Assembly: GCF_000686705.1 (NCBI RefSeq)
Contig: NZ_KK366006.1
Coordinates: forward strand, 94,035 to 158,034
Length of the DNA: 64,000 nt
Direction of reading: 5' to 3'
Origin: Clostridium hydrogeniformans DSM 21757
GTDB taxonomy: Bacteria; Bacillota; Clostridia; Clostridiales; Clostridiaceae
The notes under the pieces were generated by a model, which saw nothing but the letters and a program-made list of their open reading frames with translations, had not been told where the DNA came from and ran no database searches. How positions within the stretch are numbered: position 1 is the first letter of the stretch; each line of letters starts with the position of its first letter. This document shows positions 27,088 through 34,700 of the stretch, in pieces. The translations under genes were made by a program, and so were the position numbers.

Positions 27088-27708
27088 TTACTTCTTGAAT
27101 ATAACCCAAAAACCTCTATGGTCATCTACTATGTTAAAATCTTTAATTCCTATGTCCTTTAATATATTAGTAAACTCTTCTTTTGGATCAACCCCACTAA
27201 ATTCCTTTTTTTTATTTTTCCAGTTAGTATCTATCTCTAGCATTTTCTTATCTATTTCTTCCTTAACCTCTTTAGAACCAAATCCACACCCAAGGTATGC
27301 ATATCCATTATGTTTTAATACCCTTTTTATTTCTTTAAATGCTGTTTTTTTATCATCCCAAAACCATAAAGACCCTCTACTTATAACTAAGTCCATGGTA
27401 TCTTCATTTAAAGGAATATTATGAACATCTCCAAAGGTAGCTTCTACCCTAGAAGAAAGATTCCTGTTTTTTATCTTATCTTTAGCTATGTCTATAGCTT
27501 CCTCTTCTATGTCCATCATACAAACCTTTGTATTTGTAATATCTAAGTAAGCAAAGCCCAGATGCCCTGATGCACTTCCAATATCTAAACAGTTTCCTTC
27601 TAAAATTCCTGTGGTATCTACTATATCTTTAGCGATTAGAGGATATGCTGGAGCAAATATATTATTAGCAATATAGTCAAATTCCTTTATATCTCTTTTT
27701 TTCTTCAT
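27088..27708 (-). CDS. Class I SAM-dependent methyltransferase
   Basis: This 206-residue protein has SAM-binding motif I CLDIGSASGHLG (about residues 35-46), the acidic loop MMDIEEEAI and motif IV DLVISRGSLWFWD, followed by FKEIKRVLKHNGYAYLG, typical of the methyltransferase 11 fold. It lies 11 bases downstream of the FecB-like lipoprotein gene and ends the operon, so it may modify the imported chelate, its corrinoid or metallophore, or a precursor of that ligand. The substrate is unknown. The start is ATG 27708 behind AAAGGGG. Confidence 0.82.
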   Translation of the reverse strand: MKKKRDIKEFDYIANNIFAPAYPLIAKDIVDTTGILEGNCLDIGSASGHLGFAYLDITNTKVCMMDIEEEAIDIAKDKIKNRNLSSRVEATFGDVHNIPLNEDTMDLVISRGSLWFWDDKKTAFKEIKRVLKHNGYAYLGCGFGSKEVKEEIDKKMLEIDTNWKNKKKEFSGVDPKEEFTNILKDIGIKDFNIVDDHRGFWVIFKK

Positions 27709-27719
27709 AATTTACCCCT

Positions 27720-28823
27720 TTATTCTTTTACTGCGTCCTTTATTACTTCCTTTAGCTCCTCATCACTAAGATCCTTATGATAAAACTTCTTAAAGAATTC
27801 CTTTACTTCTTTATTTAAATCCATATTGGATTCTTCTTTATATAAAAGATTCGTCATCCATTTTACTCCTAATATTCTATTTACAGCTGGTGGTCTATCA
27901 AACCAGTTAAATGGTGCTAATGGAATTGTATATACTTCCTTATCCTTTACTGCCTTAATATTTTTCCATGAATCACTAGTTAAAATCTCATTTCTTAAAG
28001 CTTCTGGCTTAACTCCTTTGTCAGGGGATATTATTATAACTTCTGGATTCCAATTTAGAACTTGTTCTATTGACACTTGGGTTCTTCCATAACCTGACTT
28101 ACTTTCTACTTTAGCCACATTAATTCCACCCACAACATCTAAAACCTCTGCATGAGGAGATCCTTTAGGATCTGTCTCTAACCCCTTTTGTCCTTCTGCG
28201 TAGTAAACTTTTTTTCTTTTATCTTCTGGAATTTTACTTTCTACTTTCTTAGCCTCTTCAATTGTATTTTTGCAATAATCTCCAAGGTCCTTAGCTCTTT
28301 CCTCAACTCCTAATAAGTCTCCTAAGAATTTATAGGTTTTATCCATTTCTTGAAGCTTACTTTCCACTAATATTACAGGAATTCCTAGTTGTTCTTGTAT
28401 CTTATCTGCTTGTGACTTTGCTGTATCATTCACATCCCCTATAGAAAGTACTACTTGAGGCTTTGCCTTTATTATTTCTTCTATATTTCCTTGATTATCT
28501 TTACCAAACCATCCACCTAACACAGGTAGGTCTTGATATTCCTTTGTTAAATACTTTTTCTCCATATCTGATAACTTTGAATGTATTCCTACTAGCTTTT
28601 CTTGAGCTAGAGTATACATGATGATATTTCCTACAGGACTTGTACAATAAACCTTATCTATCTTACCATCTACAGTATGCTCTCTTCCTGCCATATCAGT
28701 TATTTTTCTTTTAGTTTCTGCTACATTTGTATTTTCCTTCTTATTAGTACAAGCTAACAAAAATGAACTTACAAGTATACAAGTTACCATTAAAAAGATA
28801 CACTTTTTTAAATTTTTAAACAT
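27720..28823 (-). CDS. FecB/BtuF-like metal-chelate-binding lipoprotein
   Basis: This 367-residue binding protein has a signal peptide with lipobox LLAC (about residues 22-25), then the type III binding-protein pattern: KITDMAGREHTV, KVYCTSPVGNIIMYTLA, IEEIIKAKPQVVLSIGD and ILVESKLQEMDKTYKFLGDLL (quoted in pieces). It delivers an iron-siderophore, heme or corrinoid-type ligand to the permease at 29639. The C-terminal 40 residues are unusually charged and may form an extra helix. It lies 37 bases after the ATPase gene. The ligand cannot be assigned. Confidence 0.85.
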   Translation of the reverse strand: MFKNLKKCIFLMVTCILVSSFLLACTNKKENTNVAETKRKITDMAGREHTVDGKIDKVYCTSPVGNIIMYTLAQEKLVGIHSKLSDMEKKYLTKEYQDLPVLGGWFGKDNQGNIEEIIKAKPQVVLSIGDVNDTAKSQADKIQEQLGIPVILVESKLQEMDKTYKFLGDLLGVEERAKDLGDYCKNTIEEAKKVESKIPEDKRKKVYYAEGQKGLETDPKGSPHAEVLDVVGGINVAKVESKSGYGRTQVSIEQVLNWNPEVIIISPDKGVKPEALRNEILTSDSWKNIKAVKDKEVYTIPLAPFNWFDRPPAVNRILGVKWMTNLLYKEESNMDLNKEVKEFFKKFYHKDLSDEELKEVIKDAVKE

Positions 28824-28859
28824 GATTTTTACCCCTTATTTCATCTAAAATAATATTTT

Positions 28860-29639
28860 TTATTTTAATTTAGGTATACATACTTTATATTCCTCATGAG
28901 TTTCATCAATAACTATATTCTTTATTGCCACATCTAGGTTATATAGTTCTTTTAAAGTCTCCTCTGTTAATATCTCACTACACTCTCCTACTCTTATACT
29001 ATGTCTTCCCATGGCTACAACCTTATCAGCACACATAAAGGCATGATTGGGAACATGGGAGGTCATTATAATCCCCATATTCTTCTTAGAAAGAGACCTT
29101 ACCCTTTCTATAACCTTTATTTGATTCCCAAAATCTAAGTTAGATGTAGGTTCATCCATTATAAGTAGGTTAGGCTCTTGTATTAATGCTCTAGCTATTA
29201 ATACTAGCTGTCTCTCTCCCCCACTAACTTCTGTATATATTTTATCCTTTAAATACGCCACGCCTAAATCCACTAATACCTTTTCAGCCTTGTGATAATC
29301 CTTGCTAGATGGAGAAGCAAAACTCCCTAAGTGAGCTGCCCTCCCCATTACCACAACATCTAAAACCTTATATGGAAATGGTGGTACATGAGCCTGAGGT
29401 ACATAAGCTACCTTTTTAGCAAATTCTTTCCTTGCCATAGTTATTGCATTATTTTTATCTAAAATAATCTCTCCTCCTAAAAGTGGAAGAAATCCTAGTA
29501 TGGTTTTAAATAAGGTAGTTTTTCCAACCCCATTAGGCCCGAGCAAACAAACTACATCTCCATCCTTAACATTAAAACTAACATTGCTTATAATGGGTTT
29601 CTTATTATATCCACAGGTAACACTTTTAACTTCAAGCAT
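28860..29639 (-). CDS. FecE-like ABC ATPase
   Basis: This 259-residue nucleotide-binding protein has Walker A GPNGVGKTT, signature VSGGERQ, Walker B LLIMDEPTSNLD and the switch His in MTSHVPNH. VPQAHVPPFPYKVLDVVVMGR after the Q loop (quoted in part: AYVPQAH, PYKVLDVV) is typical of the FecE/FhuC group. I place the start at the ATG at 29639-29637, seven bases after AAGGGGTG; it shares one base with the permease stop codon, a strong sign of translational coupling. Confidence 0.87.
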   Translation of the reverse strand: MLEVKSVTCGYNKKPIISNVSFNVKDGDVVCLLGPNGVGKTTLFKTILGFLPLLGGEIILDKNNAITMARKEFAKKVAYVPQAHVPPFPYKVLDVVVMGRAAHLGSFASPSSKDYHKAEKVLVDLGVAYLKDKIYTEVSGGERQLVLIARALIQEPNLLIMDEPTSNLDFGNQIKVIERVRSLSKKNMGIIMTSHVPNHAFMCADKVVAMGRHSIRVGECSEILTEETLKELYNLDVAIKNIVIDETHEEYKVCIPKLK

Positions 29640-30643
29640 TAAACCCACCCCTTCCTAGCATTAATTAATAAATATATAAAGAAAGGTGCTCCTATAATAG
29701 AAGTTAATATTCCAAGAGGAATTTCCATAGAAAAAAGAGTTCTAGAAAGGTTGTCCACCATAGCTAGATAACTTGCTCCTATAAGCATAGTTGTAGGTAA
29801 TAATATCTTATAATTAGGTCCCACAATCATTCTAGATAAATGTGGCACCACAAGTCCTACCCATCCAACAAATCCACATATGGATACACAGGACGCGGTC
29901 ATAAGAGTTGAACTAGTTATAACTATACCTCTAATTAGTTTTGTATTTATCCCAAGGGCCTTTGCCTCTTCTTCTCCTAAAGACATTATGTTAAGCTTCC
30001 ATCTTATTAACATTAAAGGGATTACTCCTAAAACAAATGGAATAATTAGTATATATAAATCATTCTTATTTACAGAAGCTATACTTCCCATAAGCCAAAA
30101 AGTTATGGCTGGTAACTTACTATATGGATCAGCTACATATTTTATAAGGGATATGAACGCTGAAAATAATGTGCTTATAAGCATTCCTGCTAGAACTAAA
30201 ACAATTGTAGATGTGTTATTTCTATCTACCCTATTACTAATAAAATAAGCTAAAAATACTGCTAAAAGTCCAAATGAAAAAGACAATACTTGAATATAAA
30301 AAACGTCTAGGGATAATAAAAGTCCTAATGCCACCCCAAATCCAGCTCCTTGTGATGCCCCTAATATATCTGGTGATACCATGGGATTCTTAAACATCCC
30401 TTGATAAGCAGCCCCTGATGCTGACAATGCCGCACCAACTATCATAGCAATCAATACTCTAGGAAGTCTTACATTGAAGACCACTGTGCTTTGAACCGAT
30501 GAGAGTATATTTTCATCCCCTTTAATATATCCTCCTATTATTTTAAAAATATCCCCTAAAGGTATTACATACCTTCCTATACACATGGAAAATATAAAAA
30601 TTAAAATAGGAATAAAAATTAAAATTACCTTCTTTTTATTCAT
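29639..30643 (-). CDS. FecCD-type ABC permease
   Basis: This 334-residue permease has about ten hydrophobic helices and the FecCD-family hallmarks RLPRVLIAMIVGAALSASG (about residues 57-75), MFKNPMVSPDILG and FVGWVGLVVPHLSR (about 255-268). It forms the membrane pore of the metal-chelate importer with the ATPase and lipoprotein downstream. I prefer ATG 30643 (GGATGG five bases before) over an in-frame ATG at 30652. It is the first gene of a four-gene operon. Confidence 0.87.
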   Translation of the reverse strand: MNKKKVILIFIPILIFIFSMCIGRYVIPLGDIFKIIGGYIKGDENILSSVQSTVVFNVRLPRVLIAMIVGAALSASGAAYQGMFKNPMVSPDILGASQGAGFGVALGLLLSLDVFYIQVLSFSFGLLAVFLAYFISNRVDRNNTSTIVLVLAGMLISTLFSAFISLIKYVADPYSKLPAITFWLMGSIASVNKNDLYILIIPFVLGVIPLMLIRWKLNIMSLGEEEAKALGINTKLIRGIVITSSTLMTASCVSICGFVGWVGLVVPHLSRMIVGPNYKILLPTTMLIGASYLAMVDNLSRTLFSMEIPLGILTSIIGAPFFIYLLINARKGWV

Positions 30644-30860
30644 ATATACCATCCTTATTTTCTTATTTAAATCTTATTAAAACTTCATATAAAACCTTTT
30701 CAAATGAAGTATATCAGACTTTTTAAAAATTTGTCAATAAAGGTATAATTTCACTAAAGAATCGTGTCTTTATATGTAAAATATTCGTACATTAGCGAAT
30801 ATTATATTGCATTAGTCTTTTATATAGCTTAAAATAATTTCTTTATTTCTAGCACTTACA

Positions 30861-30879
30861 ATAATGATTTTCATGTATT
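30861..30879. promoter_or_regulatory. Candidate Fur box
   Basis: ATAATGATTTTCATGTATT matches the classical 19-bp Fur consensus at about 12 positions, including a perfect ATAATGAT half. It lies about 220 bases upstream of the FecCD-type operon. The distance and the AT-rich background make a chance match possible. Confidence 0.3.
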
Positions 30880-31155
30880 CAATTTAAAGGCTCTATTGGT
30901 AAAATATTTATTTAATTTCTCAGTAATCTTCCTAGAATTTTTCTAAAAATATGATATTTTCTCCTCAGGGATCTTCTAATAATAGTTACTATAGAAAATT
31001 ACTATAAGATTTTTTATATTTTATAGTAATTTTTAAATTTATAGTATTAAAACTTGGTAGTTGTTCCTACATATACCCAGCGAAGTCTAAGCTTATCCAA
31101 AATTCTTATAACCATAACATCATTTATGGATTACAGCTTTTCCTTTATAAATAAC

Positions 31156-31209
31156 AATGCAACAACTCCCACTATTTTATACCATAGGTATGTAGGTCAT
31201 TGTTGCATT
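31156..31209 (-). terminator. Terminator after guanine deaminase gene
   Basis: AATGCAACAA and TTGTTGCATT form a 10-bp stem around a 34-nt loop about 50 bases beyond the deaminase stop codon. The large loop lowers confidence. Confidence 0.5.
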
Positions 31210-31259
31210 ATCGGTTATTTTTATTGCTAATATATTTTATATTTATTTCTTCAATCTTA

Positions 31260-31724
31260 TTACTTTTTATTCCTAAATAGGTTATATGCCTCTATTGCAT
31301 CATTCCTATCCATTTGAATATATTTGACCTTTTCGCTATTAGCTTCTCCTTTTAACTCTTCATATATAAACTTATCACTAAAGCCTTCTCTATGACCATC
31401 ATCTGAGGATGTGCCGTAATAAACTACTGGTATCTTTGCCCAAAGTATAGCCGATTTACACATAGGACATGGCTCAGCACTGGAATATAATATATATCCG
31501 CTAAGATCTAAAGTTTTTAGTTTTTCTGTAGCATTTCTTATTGCTTCAATTTCCCCATGGGATGTTACATCAAACTTTTTATCCATCATATTACGTCCAG
31601 TAGCAATTATATTATTCTCCCTATCTACTATAACTGCTCCAAATGGTGATCCCTCTCCTAATAATACTGACTTCTTTGCTTCCTCTATTGCCAGTTCCAT
31701 AATTTTTTTGTTGTATTTAACCAT
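31260..31724 (-). CDS. guaD: Guanine deaminase-like nucleoside/base deaminase
   Basis: This 154-residue cytidine-deaminase-fold enzyme has the zinc ligands His56 with catalytic Glu58 (SHGEIEAIR) and Cys86/Cys89 (PCPMC). The region GHREGFSDKFIYEEL matches the C-terminal swap segment of Bacillus guanine deaminase (GuaD) better than it matches the tRNA deaminase TadA. HGE replaces the more usual HAE. It is predicted to convert guanine to xanthine in the cytoplasm. It is monocistronic; the ATG start follows AGGGGG. Confidence 0.8.
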   Translation of the reverse strand: MVKYNKKIMELAIEEAKKSVLLGEGSPFGAVIVDRENNIIATGRNMMDKKFDVTSHGEIEAIRNATEKLKTLDLSGYILYSSAEPCPMCKSAILWAKIPVVYYGTSSDDGHREGFSDKFIYEELKGEANSEKVKYIQMDRNDAIEAYNLFRNKK

Positions 31725-31861
31725 TTAAAAAACCCCCTATTAAAAATTAAATAATTATTTGTTTCTATTTTTATATTATAAATTAATCTTCCTAATTTTA
31801 CTTATAAATTTATTTAGGTTTATGAGAAAATTGAATTATCCTAGCTATAAACACTGCTATA

Positions 31862-33745
31862 TTATGTGGCACAATCCTCATATAGCTTATCATAAAGACC
31901 CTCTATTTTATCTATAAGACATTGATATTCTAGATATATATCTTTTGATGTATTTTCATCAAATTTCTCTTCCATCTTCCTAGCCTTATCTTCTAAATTA
32001 ATTATCTCAAACTCAATACTTTCATTACTTTTCTTATTATCTTCTCTTTCCTTTTTTGGCTCTCTATCTTTTTCTTTGTTCTTATTTAATTTTTTATTAT
32101 TATATAAATCAACAATCTCTCCATTAGATTTAATATTTTTATAGTATTCAAAATTTCCATTATAAGTTTTTAAACTTTTATCCTCTGTAATTTCAATGAT
32201 TTTATTTACACAATTACTTAAAAAATACCTATCATGGGATATAGAAATTACAGTCCCCTTAAAGTCTAAAATTGCATTTTCCATTGCCTCCCTTCCTTCT
32301 ATGTCTAGATGGTTTGTTGGTTCATCTAAGATTAAACATGAGGGGTTATCTAAGATTAACTTTGATAAATAAAGTCTTACTTTTTCTCCACCACTTAATA
32401 TAGATATTTTCTTATTGCACTGTTCCCCATAGAAGTTATATCTAGCTAAATACTTAAGAGCCTCATCCTTTGTAAAATCTTTTTTATTTAATATTTCTTC
32501 TATTACTGAGTTATCTTCATTGCTAAAACTCATTTCTTGACTTAAGTATCCATACTTCACCCAAGTTCCTAAGATAAGCTTTCCACTATAGTTAGTATCC
32601 TGTCCTAAAAGCATTTTTATAAGGGTTGTTTTACCACTTCCATTGGCTCCTATAAGCCCTACTTTTTCTCCTCCTCTTATGTGAAAACTTCCATTTTTTA
32701 TAATCTCTATTTCATCAAAGCTTTTGTTAATATATTCTCCTCGTGCAATATCCTTACTTAATTTGTTTACATTAGTAAATTGTAAACCCAATTTATTTTT
32801 TTCTATATGATAATTGCTTTTATCTTTTTTAAGTTTTTCCACCTCCTCTTTATATTTATTTTCCATTATTTTCCCTCTACTCTTAGCAGTCTTTATTTTC
32901 CCTTTACTTTTTAAACTCTCCATAATTTTTCTCTCTTCTCTTATTCTTATACTTAAATTCTTAGATTCCTTCCTTATATAATCTTCTTTTATCATCTTTT
33001 GAGTTATAAAACTACTATAATTACACTTTCCTTCTACTAAAGTTCCACCTCTTAGTTCAACAATTCTTGTGGCTACATTATCTAAGAAATATCTATCATG
33101 GCATATAAATATTACTCCCCCAGTAAATTTTTTTAAGAAATCTTCAAGCCATTCAATTCCACTTAAATCTAAATGGTTAGTAGGTTCATCTAAAATTATT
33201 AAATCAGGCTCCTGTAATAGAATTCTAGCCAAAGCTACCCTCATCTTTTCTCCACCACTTAAAAACTTTGTAGGAGTATCTAATGATTCCTTCCTTATTC
33301 CTAGCCCTAAAAGTATTTTCTTTATCTTACTTTCTAGCATATATCCATCCATAGCTTCAAACTCATTAATGAGCCGTAAATACTTATTCATAACCCTACT
33401 ATATTCTTTACTACTGGCATCTAAATTTTCCATACTATTTTCTAATAGTCTTATTTTTTCTTCCATATTTAAAATCTTATTGTACTTTAGAGGAGATTCA
33501 TTATCATCTTTTAGCTCCTCCATATCTTGTGATAAATAAGCAGTTTTTATATTTCTTGCAAATATAATTTCTCCCCTGTCTTCCTTTTCAATGCCCATGG
33601 CAATTTTAATAAGTGTTGTTTTTCCTGCTCCATTAGGACCTATAAGTGCAACCCTATCCCCCTTTTCTACTCTTATGGTAACCCCCTTTAATACTTCTTC
33701 ATTCCTATACTCCTTTTCTATATTTTCCATAATTAATAAACTCAT
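31862..33745 (-). CDS. ABC-F family ATPase
   Basis: This 627-residue protein has two ABC domains and no membrane segments. Domain 1 has GPNGAGKTT, LSGGEKMR and IILDEPTNHLD; domain 2 has GANGSGKTT, LSGGEKVR and LILDEPTNHLD. A charged linker (about residues 235-310) joins them, and a C-terminal Lys/Glu-rich coiled coil (about 545-627) follows. ABC-F proteins act on the ribosomal E site as translation factors or antibiotic-resistance proteins; the subfamily cannot be decided by eye. The start is the ATG at 33745-33743 behind AGGAGG; an in-frame extension to 33838 runs through a terminator hairpin and is rejected. The leader carries tandem terminators, suggesting attenuation. Confidence 0.88.
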   Translation of the reverse strand: MSLLIMENIEKEYRNEEVLKGVTIRVEKGDRVALIGPNGAGKTTLIKIAMGIEKEDRGEIIFARNIKTAYLSQDMEELKDDNESPLKYNKILNMEEKIRLLENSMENLDASSKEYSRVMNKYLRLINEFEAMDGYMLESKIKKILLGLGIRKESLDTPTKFLSGGEKMRVALARILLQEPDLIILDEPTNHLDLSGIEWLEDFLKKFTGGVIFICHDRYFLDNVATRIVELRGGTLVEGKCNYSSFITQKMIKEDYIRKESKNLSIRIREERKIMESLKSKGKIKTAKSRGKIMENKYKEEVEKLKKDKSNYHIEKNKLGLQFTNVNKLSKDIARGEYINKSFDEIEIIKNGSFHIRGGEKVGLIGANGSGKTTLIKMLLGQDTNYSGKLILGTWVKYGYLSQEMSFSNEDNSVIEEILNKKDFTKDEALKYLARYNFYGEQCNKKISILSGGEKVRLYLSKLILDNPSCLILDEPTNHLDIEGREAMENAILDFKGTVISISHDRYFLSNCVNKIIEITEDKSLKTYNGNFEYYKNIKSNGEIVDLYNNKKLNKNKEKDREPKKEREDNKKSNESIEFEIINLEDKARKMEEKFDENTSKDIYLEYQCLIDKIEGLYDKLYEDCAT

Positions 33746-33778
33746 CTTAATTCCTCCTATAATAAATTTATAAAATAA

Positions 33779-33807
33779 AAACAGTCGCAATATAATTGCG
33801 ACTGTTT
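33779..33807 (-). terminator. Terminator/attenuator just upstream of the ABC-F gene
   Basis: A 13-bp perfect stem (AAACAGTCGCAAT and complement) with a 3-nt loop is followed on the minus strand by a T-rich tract. It lies only 34 bases before the ABC-F start codon, so transcripts starting upstream must read through it to express the gene. Confidence 0.8.
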
Positions 33808-33915
33808 CTAAACTAAACTCATTTAAAATCTTATACAAACATAAAAACTATGGAAAAACTTATACTTCCTTTCTCCATTTCTTAATATAAGTATAAAATC
33901 TTAAATAAAAATATA

Positions 33916-33948
33916 AAAAGCCGCAGATAAGCTTAATCCGCAGCTTTT
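33916..33948 (-). terminator. Second terminator upstream of ABC-F leader
   Basis: On the minus-strand RNA, GCUGCGGAU pairs with AUCUGCGGC using two G-U pairs, extended by A-U pairs and followed by a U-rich tract. The plus strand would have C-A mismatches, so the element works on the minus strand only. Confidence 0.7.
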
Positions 33949-34137
33949 ATTTTTTAAATAAAGCTTATGATAATAGTGTTTATCATACTTCTCTTTACTA
34001 TAAATTAAAAGAAAAACATATATCTTTTGGTGAGTTTATAAATTAACTTTATATAATATTTACTAAATAGTAAGTACTTCTAAAATATTAACATCACAAA
34101 AAGACCCAAACACCTTATGCATTTGAATACTAGAATA

Positions 34138-34165
34138 AAAGTCCAAACAAAAAATTTTTGACTTT
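34138..34165 (-). terminator. Possible terminator after the 38-codon gene
   Basis: AAAGTC/GACTTT arms flank an AT-rich interior about 21 bases beyond the stop at 34186, followed by TTTTATTC. The stem is short. Confidence 0.4.
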
Positions 34166-34185
34166 AAGTAGTTTAATTTTTTATT

Positions 34186-34302
34186 TTAGGACTCGGCTAA
34201 CTCTAGTAACTTAGCTCCGGACAAAGCATAACCGATATTCTTTTCTTGTCTTTGTTCGAAGCTGCCACCGTAGTATGGCATAATCAAATGATTTATTATC
34301 AT
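34186..34302 (-). CDS. 38-residue small protein of unknown function
   Basis: An ATG at 34302-34300 lies eight bases after a full AGGAGG and opens a 38-codon frame ending in TAA. The peptide starts MIINHLIMPYYGGSFEQRQ and ends SGAKLLELAES: a short hydrophobic head, a PYYGGSF turn and an amphipathic helix. Codons such as GGC, TTC, ATC and TCC are GC-richer than neighbouring genes. An excellent promoter (34334-34362) supports real expression. I do not recognise a family. It could be a small functional peptide, a toxin-like or signalling peptide, or a leader peptide for the ABC-F gene 440 bases downstream. Confidence 0.6.
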   Translation of the reverse strand: MIINHLIMPYYGGSFEQRQEKNIGYALSGAKLLELAES

Positions 34303-34700
34303 AAGTCTTTCCTCCTATTTTCAATATAATTACATTATATTCTAATTTTTACTAATTGTAAACTTATTATCTTTTATATACTATAATATACATTCTATTA
34401 TTTATTCCTTAATGTGAAACCATATTCTTTAATTATTTTAAGTAATATTAATTTCTCTACTCCCCTACTGAAACTTCTTTACTAGTTCCAAAAGACAAAA
34501 TTAAAATTTATTTATAATTAAAAATAGAAGTGCCTCATAATATAAATATAGCTATCCTCAGTTAAATCTAAACTCCCCTTAAATTTCCTTAACCATTATG
34601 TTAAATTGCCGAAGGAAACTTTAAGAAATAATTTAAATTTAGATTGTAGATATTTATATAAATTATGAAACACTCCTTAATATACATTCTACTATAGTAT
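34303..34700. other. Intergenic region downstream of mgtA
   Basis: Apart from the promoter at 34334-34362, this 398-base region between the mgtA stop and the 38-codon gene shows no gene and no clear terminator. Confidence 0.4.
34334..34362 (-). promoter_or_regulatory. Sigma-A promoter of the 38-codon gene
   Basis: On the minus strand TTTACA is followed after exactly 17 bases by TATAAT, a near-consensus promoter, about 25 bases upstream of the likely 5' end and 32 bases before the start codon. Confidence 0.75.

Larger units (their letters stand above)
30644..31259. other. Long intergenic region, possible metal-responsive control
   Basis: No gene is seen in 616 bases. It contains a Fur-box-like sequence at 30861-30879 and the terminator of the guanine deaminase gene at 31156-31209. 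The rest is AT-rich and unassigned. Confidence 0.4.

Noticed and set aside
33746-33838. N-terminal extension of the ABC-F protein
   Set aside because: The extension would run through a perfect terminator hairpin, lacks a binding site, and the ATG at 33745 follows AGGAGG.
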